A stretch of DNA of 64,000 nt, from NCBI GenBank assembly GCA_947564735.1, contig CANOEC010000008.1:51176-115175 (forward strand). The letters are read 5' to 3'. This document shows positions 27,514 to 36,918 of this stretch, piece after piece. Under the pieces are notes generated by a model. The model was not told where the DNA came from. It did no database searches and saw nothing but the letters and a program-made list of their open reading frames with translations. Position numbers and translations under genes: made by a program. Position 1 is the stretch's first letter. Every line of letters starts with the position of its first letter. This DNA comes from an uncultured Lachnospiraceae bacterium (GTDB lineage: Bacteria; Bacillota; Clostridia; Lachnospirales; Lachnospiraceae).

Positions 27514-29570
27514 TACGCATCCTTCTCCACTTTTTCTTCAAACTCTTCAATCGGCATAGGCTTCGCAAAATAGAAGCCCTGAATCATATCGCACCCCTGA
27601 CTTGCAAGGAAATCCACCTGCTCCTTTTTTTCAATTCCTTCCGCTACCACACGCATATCCAGATTTCTCGCTAGCTGTATCGCCTCTTTTACGACGACCT
27701 GACCTCTTCCGTCATCGTCCTCTCCCCGGAAGAACTCTCCGTCCAGCTTCAATACATCAAGCGGTATATCTTTCAAAGAATTTAAAGAAGAATATCCTGC
27801 ACCGAAATCATCCATGGATACATGGAAGCCGTAAGCCTTTAACTGTTTGACCGTCTCCACAAGAATATCCTTATCATCAAAAAATGCACTCTCTGTCACT
27901 TCCAGTTCAATCAAATCATGCTTTGGTCCGTATGCATCCACAAGCTGACAGATATGATCCGCCAGTCCTTCCTGCGCAAAGTGCGCTCTCGACACATTGA
28001 CGGAAATCGGAATCATCTTTCTGCCCTGTATCATCCACTCCGCCTGTAACTTTGCCACATGCGATATCATGTAATCATCTAACTGTGTGACAAAACCGGT
28101 ATCCTCAAAAATAGGAATAAAGCGGTTCGGCGGTATCAATCCCTCCGTAGGGCTGATCCAGCGCACCAAAGCCTCTGCTCCCACCAGCTTTCCGTTGAGC
28201 GGGCTGTACTTCGGCTGCATATATACGTGAAACTCTTCGTTATTCAGCGCTTCCTCCATGGTATCTTCCACCCAGCGCTCCCACACCTGTCTGTCAAGCA
28301 TCTCCTGATCAAAGAAGGTAATCTGCTTCTCTTCTGCACCGGCGTCCGTAATTCTCGCCGCATTGGCATATGTATACAGCTGATTGATATCCACATCTTT
28401 TCTCGTATGATACCATTTACCATCCTCTGGCACATAGGGCGGAATCAGATTGATTCCCGCACTGAAATGAATCTTCTGATCCGGCTTTAAGCCCGACAGT
28501 TCCGCCAGCAGGGAGCGAATCCGCTTCCTGCAGTATGCCTGATTAGCCTGCTCATTCTCCCCCTCGCAGGAAAGCAGCAGTCCGAAATCCGCGCCCTCAT
28601 ATCTTGCAAAAAATTCGTTCTTGCCCATTCTCGCTTTTAAAAAGCCTTCCATTGCCTCCAACAATTCCTCGCCGGCTTTCACCCCGTAGCATGCGCAATA
28701 ATTCTGATACCGCTCCAGATGCAGATTTACAATGGCAAAAGGCTTCCTGCTGTTTCTTCTTCTCGTCAGTATCCGCTCCGCATAATTATGGAAATAAAAC
28801 CAGTTCTTTCCGCCGGTCACCGCATCCAGATAGATAAGCTGCGTCATTCTCCTCTGTGTAACAATGGAACGAATTGTATTGATAAACAACAGTATAATCG
28901 GAATCATCAATAAAAGCAGCGCAATGATTCCGAAAATACAGATATAGAAAATATCCTGCCGCTGTACCTGTATGAGACATTTGACATACGCATCGTATTC
29001 GCTGCCAAGCGATGTACGCAGCCAGTATCTCTGCGTGATAATCGTATCGTTCAGCCACGCTCCCAGTCCGTTGTGACCCGGTGAAAACGTCATCTTAACG
29101 ACTTCATCGAGGGGCAGGGCAAATATGGTATAAGCGCCGTCCTCATATGCCGCTTCATTGCGGTTGTCCGCCACTGCCACAAAACCGTCAGCAAGACCGA
29201 ACGCCTCATCCAGCTTAAAATCAAGAACCATGTTGAAGTCCGGTTCCGAAAATCCGGTCTTCAGCACAAACCGTCCTTCCCGGTCAATCACATAGATATC
29301 ACTCTCACCAAGCGTATATCTGTGCATATTTTCCACCGCTTTTTCAAGCGGTTCCCCGTTACTCAGAAAACCTTCCAAGACCGCCTTTACATGCTGTGCC
29401 TCGCCATACTGCCGCACAATCTTTGTTCCCATGATATACAATGCAAACAACTGCAGAAAAAGCGCTACCATAACGACACACATGATAATAAACAGGACAA
29501 ATGCCGCAATGGACGGCCAGATCTTCTTTCTCTTTAATTTCCTAAAGTGCTTCTCCTTCACGCTGCTCAT
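27513..29570 (-). CDS. membrane GGDEF/EAL protein, likely cyclic di-GMP phosphodiesterase
   Basis: This is 685 residues from the ATG at 29570, which has AGGAGG; an ORF extension to 29714 would run into the upstream gene. Two transmembrane segments flank an extracellular sensor region (about 15-245), then a GGDEF domain, then EAL. The GGDEF signature reads RYEGADF, so diguanylate cyclase activity is probably lost. The EAL domain keeps EALVRW, NVSRAHF, LEVTE, DDFGAGYSS and KLDGEFF, so cyclic di-GMP hydrolysis is likely. It starts 40 bases after the tryptophan-synthase-like gene and overlaps the hybrid kinase gene by one base. Confidence 0.92.
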   Translation of the reverse strand: MSSVKEKHFRKLKRKKIWPSIAAFVLFIIMCVVMVALFLQLFALYIMGTKIVRQYGEAQHVKAVLEGFLSNGEPLEKAVENMHRYTLGESDIYVIDREGRFVLKTGFSEPDFNMVLDFKLDEAFGLADGFVAVADNRNEAAYEDGAYTIFALPLDEVVKMTFSPGHNGLGAWLNDTIITQRYWLRTSLGSEYDAYVKCLIQVQRQDIFYICIFGIIALLLLMIPIILLFINTIRSIVTQRRMTQLIYLDAVTGGKNWFYFHNYAERILTRRRNSRKPFAIVNLHLERYQNYCACYGVKAGEELLEAMEGFLKARMGKNEFFARYEGADFGLLLSCEGENEQANQAYCRKRIRSLLAELSGLKPDQKIHFSAGINLIPPYVPEDGKWYHTRKDVDINQLYTYANAARITDAGAEEKQITFFDQEMLDRQVWERWVEDTMEEALNNEEFHVYMQPKYSPLNGKLVGAEALVRWISPTEGLIPPNRFIPIFEDTGFVTQLDDYMISHVAKLQAEWMIQGRKMIPISVNVSRAHFAQEGLADHICQLVDAYGPKHDLIELEVTESAFFDDKDILVETVKQLKAYGFHVSMDDFGAGYSSLNSLKDIPLDVLKLDGEFFRGEDDDGRGQVVVKEAIQLARNLDMRVVAEGIEKKEQVDFLASQGCDMIQGFYFAKPMPIEEFEEKVEKDA

Positions 29571-29610
29571 AGAGTCGCCTCCTGAATAATACCCATATTG
29601 ATTCTGTCTG

Positions 29611-30996
29611 CTACAGTTCGTTTCCCGGAAAAGATGGAACGCCTGCAAGCCCTTTTGCCAGCTCCTCGTCCGTCGGTACATAATCAGACATCTCTCCGTC
29701 ATGAAATTTGCCATATGCCACCATATCGAAATACCCCGTGCCGGTCAGCCCAAAGACAATGGTTTTCTCCTCCCCCGTCTCCTTGCACTTCATCGCTTCA
29801 TCTATCGCAACTTTGATGGCATGTGCGCTCTCCGGCGCCGGAAGGATGCCTTCCACTCTCGCAAACTGCTCCGCCGCCTCAAATACCTCCGTCTGCTTGA
29901 CGCTCGTTGCCTCAAGCAGCCCGTCATCGTACAACTGTGATACAACCGAGCTCATACCGTGATAACGCAAACCACCCGCATGGTTAGGCGCAGGTATAAA
30001 CCCGCTTCCCAGCGTGTACATCTTCGCCAGCGGACACACCTTACCGGTATCGCAGAAATCATAGACATATTTCCCTCTTGTCAGACTTGGGCAGGATGCA
30101 GGCTCTACCGCAATAATACGGTAATCCGCCTCACCTCGCAGCTTCTCTCCCACAAACGGGGAAATCAATCCGCCCAGATTGGACCCGCCGCCTGCACAGC
30201 CGATAATCATATCCGGCTTGATGTCATATTTCTGAAGCGCCGCTTTCGTCTCCTCGCCAATGATGGACTGGTGCAGCAATACCTGCGACAAAACGCTGCC
30301 TAACACATAACGGTATCCTTCCATGCCGGCAGCCGCCTCCACCGCCTCGGAAATCGCACAGCCGAGGCTTCCCGTTGTGCCGGGGAACTCTTCGAGAATC
30401 TTTCTGCCCACATTGGTGGTGTCGGAAGGCGACGGCGTCACCTGTGCACCGTAAGTACGCATTACCTCGCGCCTAAAAGGCTTCTGCTCATAAGACACCT
30501 TCACCATGTACACACGACAGTCCAAATCAAAATAAGAACATGCCATCGAAAGCGCCGTTCCCCACTGACCTGCCCCGGTCTCCGTGGTAACACCCTTAAG
30601 TCCCTGCTGTTTCGCATAATACGCCTGCGCAATGGCGGAATTGAGTTTATGGCTTCCGCTCGTATTATTGCCCTCAAACTTGTAATATATCTTCGCCGGC
30701 GTATCCAGCTTTTTCTCCAGACAGTAAGCCCGCACCAGAGGAGACGGACGATACATCTTATAGAAATCCAGAATTTCCTGCGGGATATCAATATATGCAT
30801 CCGTATCGTTCAACTCCTGCTTCACCAGCTCGTCACAAAACACACCCCTGAGCTCCTCGAACGTCATCGGCTTAAGCGTCGCCGGATTTAAAAGCGGAGC
30901 CGGCTTATTCTTCATATCGGCACGGACATTGTACCACTGCTTCGGCATCTCGTTTTCTTCCAGATAAATCTTATATGGTATCATTTTTTCTGACAT
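29611..30996 (-). CDS. tryptophan synthase beta-like enzyme (TrpB2 type)
   Basis: This 461-residue pyridoxal-phosphate enzyme has the Schiff-base lysine in NNTSGSHKLNSA, the ETGAGQWG substrate loop, the GCAGGGSN phosphate site, and the N-terminal extension of the TrpB2 subfamily. The family makes tryptophan from indole and serine. No trpA or other trp gene is nearby, so it may salvage indole. It has a strong promoter and GGGAG before the ATG, and is the first gene of a probable unit with the GGDEF/EAL and hybrid-kinase genes. Confidence 0.9.
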   Translation of the reverse strand: MSEKMIPYKIYLEENEMPKQWYNVRADMKNKPAPLLNPATLKPMTFEELRGVFCDELVKQELNDTDAYIDIPQEILDFYKMYRPSPLVRAYCLEKKLDTPAKIYYKFEGNNTSGSHKLNSAIAQAYYAKQQGLKGVTTETGAGQWGTALSMACSYFDLDCRVYMVKVSYEQKPFRREVMRTYGAQVTPSPSDTTNVGRKILEEFPGTTGSLGCAISEAVEAAAGMEGYRYVLGSVLSQVLLHQSIIGEETKAALQKYDIKPDMIIGCAGGGSNLGGLISPFVGEKLRGEADYRIIAVEPASCPSLTRGKYVYDFCDTGKVCPLAKMYTLGSGFIPAPNHAGGLRYHGMSSVVSQLYDDGLLEATSVKQTEVFEAAEQFARVEGILPAPESAHAIKVAIDEAMKCKETGEEKTIVFGLTGTGYFDMVAYGKFHDGEMSDYVPTDEELAKGLAGVPSFPGNEL

Positions 30997-31067
30997 TTGC
31001 TGCTCCCTTCTTCATAAAACATTTCGTATTCGGCACATAGACGCCCTATATAAAATATCTACACAAA

Positions 31068-31096
31068 ATTGTAAGAAATATCATTTGAAAAGTCAA
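31068..31096 (-). promoter_or_regulatory. promoter of the TrpB2-type gene
   Basis: On the minus strand TTGACT (31091-31096) is followed after 17 bases by TACAAT (31068-31073). The ATG at 30996 is about 70 bases downstream. Confidence 0.75.
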
Positions 31097-31121
31097 TCAT
31101 TTTTCCATTCCTCTAAATCCG

Positions 31122-31151
31122 GATGGGCGTAAGAAAAATCTCACGCCCATC
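31122..31151. terminator. hairpin after the GH43 gene
   Basis: GATGGGCGT (31122-31130) pairs with ACGCCCATC (31143-31151), 13 bases after the GH43 stop. The T tract is weak (only GATTT on the minus side), so efficiency is uncertain. Confidence 0.5.
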
Positions 31152-31164
31152 TGCTAAGGCAGCA

Positions 31165-32904
31165 TTATTTAGCAAACTGCCATGTCTCTATTTCATACTT
31201 TTCTCCGGCAAAAATGAAATACAAATCATGAATGCCCTCCACTTTGCCGGTAAGCTGTGCGGTATACTCCGTAAATTCCCTGCCCTCCGGTATATTTTCA
31301 ATTGGAAGGCATCCCAGCACAGCGCCTTTTGGTCCGTCAATCCGAACCTGTACCGCACCTAAAGCCTGCGCGCCCTCCTTATTTCTCACCGTGATGCACA
31401 GAGAAGAGGGAGCCGCTTCGCCAAAATCCACGCCCTGAACCTTTATAAAGTCACCACTCTGGATATCTCCTAACGCCATAGCTCCGCTGCCGCAGCTTTT
31501 GCTGACATCATCTGCCGGAACAATACCGATGCCGCCCATTACGGCAAAAGAAGCCGCCCTGTTTTTTGCATAGGCATCCACATACTGTAACTGTTCCCTG
31601 CCCTTCAAAGTCTGCTCAATGACTCCGATTGTCCCATCCTCCTGCATGGTAAAGGCATCAATATGCGTGCAGCGATACCCCTTCAGTATCCCCATTGCCT
31701 TTTCCAATACTCTCGTGTGGTAAGTAATATACCACCGGTCACGGAATCTAAAAACACAGTGATGGTTATTTCCGCCAAGACCGAATGTGCTTTCCGGATT
31801 TTTCAGAATCCTTTCCTTATATGTAAAAGGTCCCATCGGACTGTCGCCTTCCATGCAGATGATTTCGCCATTCTCAAACCCGTATTTCTCCGTTCCTGCT
31901 TCGTCTACCTGAAAATTGGAACAATAGGTGTAATAATATTTGTCCCCAGCCTTATGAATCCCGGAATCCTCAAACAAATAAGGAGGATTGAGCCTCTGCG
32001 GCGTGCCGACAATACTAATCATATCCTCGCCAAGCTCCACGACTCTTGCCGTACCCGGATCAGCCTCTTTTCCTTCCGGAACGCCTCCGCCGAAATACAG
32101 GTAAGCCCTGCCGTCATCATCCATCAATACTGCCGGATCAAACAGCCAGAATACATCCGCACATTCCGGTGTCTGTCTGCTAATCAGCGCCTCACCAAGC
32201 GGATCTTCAAAGGGTCCCGTAGGGCTGTCCGCCTGCAACACCCCGATTCCGCCTCCCGCATCCGCAAAATATAAGAAAAATTTCGGTTTCCCATCAATCA
32301 TCTTCCATGCTGCAGCCGGCGCCCATGAATTGCGCGCCCATTTTGCGCTTCCCTGATTTGATGCGGCGTTCACGGAACCATGATCGGTAAAGTTTACCAT
32401 ATCGTCCGTGGAAATCACATTGATCTGATGAATTCTCCCATAGGTATTCTCCACCACCGCACCAGTCGCATCATGCTCAAAAGCATCTGCAGTCATATAA
32501 AGGTAGACGCGGTCATCATATACAAGCGCGTAAGGGTCTGCGCCAAACCGCTGCGTCATCAACGGATTAGAATCCTCCAGTCCCTTGTAGTTTTCCGTAA
32601 AGTCTATGTTCTCAAAATACTCCATCCACTCCTCCTGTTCCGGCTGTTCTCCTATCATCTGTCGGTCTTCTTTCTGTGTCATCTCGTCTGTTTCTGTTCT
32701 CTCTTCCTGTATGTAACCGGATGTTTCCTCTACACTGTCGTTTTGCGCCTGTATGTTATCGGCTTCTTGCCCAACACTGTCGTTTTGCGCCTGTATGCTA
32801 CCGGCTTCATCACGGTCTTCCGCCGCTTTATTGCCGCATGCACACAATAAAACAGCTTGTAGTGCAGCCATAATTATTATTTTTGAATTAAAACATTTTC
32901 TCAT
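31165..32904 (-). CDS. secreted GH43 glycosidase lipoprotein with C-terminal carbohydrate-binding module
   Basis: This is 579 residues from the ATG at 32904, 8 bases after AGGAG. A lipoprotein signal (LLCACGN) is followed by a low-complexity acidic linker to about residue 85 with two copies of IQAQNDSV. The five-bladed GH43 propeller has catalytic candidates in GADPYAL (base), FDPAV (pKa modulator) and LFEDSG (acid). The last 140 or so residues look like a CBM6-type domain. GH43 enzymes remove arabinofuranose or xylose from arabinoxylan or arabinan. It lies 38 bases after the GH10 xylanase gene, so arabinoxylan is the likely target. Confidence 0.87.
   Translation of the reverse strand: MRKCFNSKIIIMAALQAVLLCACGNKAAEDRDEAGSIQAQNDSVGQEADNIQAQNDSVEETSGYIQEERTETDEMTQKEDRQMIGEQPEQEEWMEYFENIDFTENYKGLEDSNPLMTQRFGADPYALVYDDRVYLYMTADAFEHDATGAVVENTYGRIHQINVISTDDMVNFTDHGSVNAASNQGSAKWARNSWAPAAAWKMIDGKPKFFLYFADAGGGIGVLQADSPTGPFEDPLGEALISRQTPECADVFWLFDPAVLMDDDGRAYLYFGGGVPEGKEADPGTARVVELGEDMISIVGTPQRLNPPYLFEDSGIHKAGDKYYYTYCSNFQVDEAGTEKYGFENGEIICMEGDSPMGPFTYKERILKNPESTFGLGGNNHHCVFRFRDRWYITYHTRVLEKAMGILKGYRCTHIDAFTMQEDGTIGVIEQTLKGREQLQYVDAYAKNRAASFAVMGGIGIVPADDVSKSCGSGAMALGDIQSGDFIKVQGVDFGEAAPSSLCITVRNKEGAQALGAVQVRIDGPKGAVLGCLPIENIPEGREFTEYTAQLTGKVEGIHDLYFIFAGEKYEIETWQFAK
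32732..32810 (-). repeat. imperfect 42-base tandem repeat within the GH43 linker
   Basis: ACACTGTCGTTTTGCGCCTG occurs at about 32732 and again at 32774 (plus-strand reading), followed by similar bases. It encodes two copies of IQAQNDSV in the flexible linker after the lipidated cysteine. Confidence 0.75.
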
Positions 32905-32942
32905 ACTCATAACTCCTGTCAAAAGCAGGAAACCTCTTTCTT

Positions 32943-35003
32943 TTATCTTTTCTTGCCCCTGCTTCTCCACCAGACAAATCCGGCTGCCCCTGCCGCCAAA
33001 ACCGCAGCGACACCGAGCGCTATCCCAAGACCATTCGATTTATCGGCGGTATTCTCATGAGCCGCATAATTTGCATCATCCATGTTTCCAGATGCCACGG
33101 AGCCGGCATCACCATCGATATCCCCGGACACATTATCACTTCCCTGCGCCATTGAGTCTTCTCCCCCGTCTTCTGCTGTCCCGGCGCCGTCCCCATCTTC
33201 ATTGATGACAACGGAAATATCATCCACGTAGAAATCCGCTTTTCCATCCGTCTCGATATAAATATAAGCTGCCGGCGCATCCTCCGGTATCGTATAATTG
33301 ACAGAAAGCTCCGTCCAGTCCTCTGCAGCCGCATCCGCTTCAAGAAGCTGTGTACTTGCATCGAACTCCAGTCCCATACGGATTTTTGCATCCTCTGTCA
33401 TACAGAAAGCTGTAATTGTCACATTCAAGCCGGCATAACGGGAAACGTCAAGCTTCATACTCGCATCCTGCTCTTTTCGCGATACTTTCAGGGAATAACC
33501 GATTGCCGCTCCCTCCGTATGATTGATTCTCGGCGCCAGCACAAGCGTCGCCTGATGTCCCGTTCCCCGTCCTAAGATGCCCACGTCTCTCGGCACCACG
33601 GTCTTCGTCTCTCCCGCTTCCGAATAAGGCTCAAAGGTAATCAGCAAATCTTCCAGCTCGCCGAACGTATCCTGCACAGTCATAGTAAACTCTTCGCCCT
33701 TGGCTGCCATGACGACTGCGTCAAATGCGGGCTTTTTCTCCAAATTTCCATAGAACAGCAGCGGATTGGCATCCACACGCCATGAAGCATCGTCCGTCAG
33801 TCCCCACACGGTGACAGAGGTCAGCTTCGCGCCGCCCTTTACCTCCTCAATCAGACGCGCAAAGAAATCATAATAGAATTTCGCCTGATAATACCATACG
33901 TTTTCGTCCGTCCTACTGCATCCCACATCCAGCTCCGTAATATGTACTTCATCCACAACCGCCGAATATTTCTCCAGCGCCCTCATATACTGGTCAATAT
34001 TCTGGGTATCGGTCAGATGCCCCTGCATACCGATTCCGTCCAGCAGACCATCGCCGTAGATGGTGCCGTCGCCGTCCGGCTTAATCACATCGCTTTCCAC
34101 CTTGGCATGGTTCTCATTCCACTTTTCCTTCGTCAGAAAATTCACGATGGCATCGCTCTTATTGTCAAACCATTCATTATAATCATTATAGAAAAGCTTC
34201 GGCATGATAACGGACAAATCGTCTGTTTCCGCATTCAGTCCGTAGAGGTCTGCATATTCTGCAGCATAAACCGTCTCCGCCTCCCTTGCATACAAAAAGG
34301 CATAATAGAGGTAATCTGGCCCGATGATCTGATACCAGTAGCTCTTTCGCAGACCGTCGTCCTGATTTTCATCCGCTGCCTCGTTCACAACGTCCCATGC
34401 ATAGATGGTCTTTGCATAACCGTTTTTGTAAGTGTATTCCATCACACTGTAAATATAGGTCTTAAGCCTCCTTAACAGTTCTTCCCGGTCAACGAGACAC
34501 TCTTCATCCAGCTTCGCGGAATCCGTCCAAGTCTGTTTCCCATTCTCATAAGCGATGTAATCGACTGCAAAGATTGACGGATCTACCTGCGAATGCCACA
34601 CCAGTGTATGTCCCCGCATTCCCATATCATTCTCAACCGCCCAGTCCAGCATCTCTTCCGCCGCCGGGTCGATTTTGAACAACGATTCCGATTCTGCATT
34701 AAAATTGTACGCAGGCTTCAGTTCGTTTCCGCACGTTATGCTGTTAAAAACAGATTTTATCAGCTCTTCTTTCGCCGGATTACCGATTTCCTTTCCGGAA
34801 TCGTTCCAGTGGCTGATTGCCTCACATGCCGCCCCAAACTTAAAATAATCTCCATACAGCTCATCCAGATGCTCGTAGGACGCCGTATCAATTTCCGATG
34901 CCTGCGCCACCATTTTTCCTCCTGTCAGACTATACACCGCCACTATGGCAGCCATCATCACAGTACCTGTTCTCTTCATGAATTTCTTACTTTTTCGCAA
35001 CAT
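32943..35003 (-). CDS. secreted GH10 endo-beta-1,4-xylanase with C-terminal anchor
   Basis: This 686-residue protein has a signal peptide (to VAQAS near 37) and a GH10 barrel with GNELKPAYNF, acid/base Glu in AWDVVNEAADE and nucleophile Glu in EVHITELDVGC. A beta-sandwich module (about 455-610, CBM4/9/22-like) is followed by an acidic Gly/Ser-rich spacer. A C-terminal transmembrane segment with a basic tail (WWRSRGKKR) would hold it on the cell surface. There is no LPXTG motif. It cuts the xylan backbone outside the cell. It lies between an ABC exporter pair (61 bases) and GH43. Confidence 0.92.
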   Translation of the reverse strand: MLRKSKKFMKRTGTVMMAAIVAVYSLTGGKMVAQASEIDTASYEHLDELYGDYFKFGAACEAISHWNDSGKEIGNPAKEELIKSVFNSITCGNELKPAYNFNAESESLFKIDPAAEEMLDWAVENDMGMRGHTLVWHSQVDPSIFAVDYIAYENGKQTWTDSAKLDEECLVDREELLRRLKTYIYSVMEYTYKNGYAKTIYAWDVVNEAADENQDDGLRKSYWYQIIGPDYLYYAFLYAREAETVYAAEYADLYGLNAETDDLSVIMPKLFYNDYNEWFDNKSDAIVNFLTKEKWNENHAKVESDVIKPDGDGTIYGDGLLDGIGMQGHLTDTQNIDQYMRALEKYSAVVDEVHITELDVGCSRTDENVWYYQAKFYYDFFARLIEEVKGGAKLTSVTVWGLTDDASWRVDANPLLFYGNLEKKPAFDAVVMAAKGEEFTMTVQDTFGELEDLLITFEPYSEAGETKTVVPRDVGILGRGTGHQATLVLAPRINHTEGAAIGYSLKVSRKEQDASMKLDVSRYAGLNVTITAFCMTEDAKIRMGLEFDASTQLLEADAAAEDWTELSVNYTIPEDAPAAYIYIETDGKADFYVDDISVVINEDGDGAGTAEDGGEDSMAQGSDNVSGDIDGDAGSVASGNMDDANYAAHENTADKSNGLGIALGVAAVLAAGAAGFVWWRSRGKKR

Positions 35004-35064
35004 TTTCCTTTCCTCTCACTAATTATTTCCTGCCTGTTTCCGTCTTTCCTCAGAGAAGTACGGT

Positions 35065-36918
35065 CTACGCGATATCCGTATAATATTTTGCCTGTTCGTG
35101 GAACATTTCCGCATAAATGCCCCCTTCTTTGTCTACGAGTTCCTCATGGGTACCATATTCACGGATGGTATCATCCGCAAAAACCGCTATTTTATCGCAG
35201 AACCTGCAGCTTGACATCCTGTGCGAGATATAGATGGCGGTTTTCCCACCCACCAGCGTCTCAAACTGGCGGTAGATTTCATACTCTGCTATCGGGTCAA
35301 GTGCTGCGGTCGGTTCATCAAGAATGACAATCGGCGCATCCCGGTAGAGCGCTCTGGCAATCGCAGTCTTTTGCTGCTGTCCGCCGGAAAGCTCCGTTCC
35401 ATGCTCATCATAGGACTTAAAAATCATGGTGTCCATGCCCTCCGGCAGCTTCTGCACATCCTCATACAGCCCCGTAAGCCGGAGAATATCCACAATCTTC
35501 TCCTCCGCCGCATGTTCCACTTCACCAAGGGCAATATTCTCCTTCATACTGAACGCAAACAACTGAAAATCCTGAAATACCACCGCAAACAGCCGCCTGT
35601 ACTCCTCTTCGGAATATTCCTTGATATTGACGCCGTCAATGAGGATTGCGCCCTCCGTCACATCATAGAGCCTGCTAAGAAGCTTCACGAGTGTTGTCTT
35701 TCCCGCACCGTTTAAGCCTACGATAGACAGATGCTCACCCGGCTGAATCGTAAGATTGATGTGCCGCAGCACATAGTTATCCGCGCGCGGATACCGGAAA
35801 CTGACATCTACAAACGCAATTGTATGCTCCCCCTTCTTCACGCTGCGGCTGCCCTTCTCCATCGCCGCGGGGTATTCCAGAAATTCCAGATAACGGTGGG
35901 CGTAATTACAACGCTTTGTAATCTCCTGCAGCCCGCCTGCAATAGAGAACAGACTCTGGTACAAAACCGAAGCCGCCGCCACGCACATGGAAAAATCACC
36001 GAGAGAAATTTTACGCATGATTGCCAGATAGCCTATGTAAAAATAACTGACTGCATCACGCAGCGTATTGATTCCATCCATCGCCCAGCTGTTCTTCCGG
36101 GTTCCTACGCTCTCTAATCGCCAGTCCTCCGTTATTTTATCAAGCAGAAGCTTTGTTTTTCTGCCCATCATGCCTGCGCTGTGATACAGACGGATATCCT
36201 TTCCGTAGCAGGGATTGGTAAGCTGAAATAGAAAATAGCCCCAAATCCGGTTGCGTGCAGACAGCCTTTCAAAACTTTCCACCTCAATTTTATTATTTCT
36301 CATATTAAAATACAGAAACCCGCCAAGCGCCGCAAGCTGAACAGGAATCAACAACGGGCATGTTGTAAGGACTACCCCGATTCCGCCGCAGAGCACTATC
36401 ACATTGCCAATCAGCCGGAAAAATTCGTTCAGTACACCCTCAACACCGCCACTGTACCATGTCATTCCTTCTCTTGCCTTATTGAGCGCATCTAAGGCAT
36501 CCGGATCCTCGGTATGCTCAAAATCCATTTCCATTGCCCGTTTGGCAATATCGACAGAAATATACTCCCTAAACCACTCTCCCATCACACTTCTGGCTTG
36601 GTTATCCACAACGTTTCCTATGATGCCTGCCAAAAGCGACACGCCCACGGCTATCGCCGCATACATACAGATGTTATGCAGATGCCGTGCCGCCTCTGCA
36701 CCGGTAAGAAACAACTGCAGCTCGTCCATCAGAAGCTTGGGCAGCAGAATCTGCCATGCCCTGTCAAACACGTCCCTCAGCAGACGCACCCCATAGATTA
36801 GAAACAGAACCGGTTTCTTATGCCATGCCAGCTTTAACATGAACACTATCGTTTCCCGGCTTTTGTTCAGACTTTCCCGTCTGTCTTTTGCATCCCGATT
36901 CGTCTTTGTCTCAAGCAT
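35065..36918 (-). CDS. ABC exporter half-transporter, subunit A
   Basis: This is 617 residues from the ATG at 36918, which has AGGGGGTGG; a longer ORF would run deep into the neighbour. It has an N-terminal six-segment transmembrane domain and a C-terminal ATPase with Walker A GLNGAGKTTL, signature LSGGQQQK and Walker B VILDEPTAALD. It overlaps the upstream half-transporter gene by 8 bases, so a heterodimeric exporter is likely. The substrate is unknown. It could export a peptide or lipid; the nearby xylanases use the Sec pathway and do not need it. Confidence 0.9.
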   Translation of the reverse strand: MLETKTNRDAKDRRESLNKSRETIVFMLKLAWHKKPVLFLIYGVRLLRDVFDRAWQILLPKLLMDELQLFLTGAEAARHLHNICMYAAIAVGVSLLAGIIGNVVDNQARSVMGEWFREYISVDIAKRAMEMDFEHTEDPDALDALNKAREGMTWYSGGVEGVLNEFFRLIGNVIVLCGGIGVVLTTCPLLIPVQLAALGGFLYFNMRNNKIEVESFERLSARNRIWGYFLFQLTNPCYGKDIRLYHSAGMMGRKTKLLLDKITEDWRLESVGTRKNSWAMDGINTLRDAVSYFYIGYLAIMRKISLGDFSMCVAAASVLYQSLFSIAGGLQEITKRCNYAHRYLEFLEYPAAMEKGSRSVKKGEHTIAFVDVSFRYPRADNYVLRHINLTIQPGEHLSIVGLNGAGKTTLVKLLSRLYDVTEGAILIDGVNIKEYSEEEYRRLFAVVFQDFQLFAFSMKENIALGEVEHAAEEKIVDILRLTGLYEDVQKLPEGMDTMIFKSYDEHGTELSGGQQQKTAIARALYRDAPIVILDEPTAALDPIAEYEIYRQFETLVGGKTAIYISHRMSSCRFCDKIAVFADDTIREYGTHEELVDKEGGIYAEMFHEQAKYYTDIA

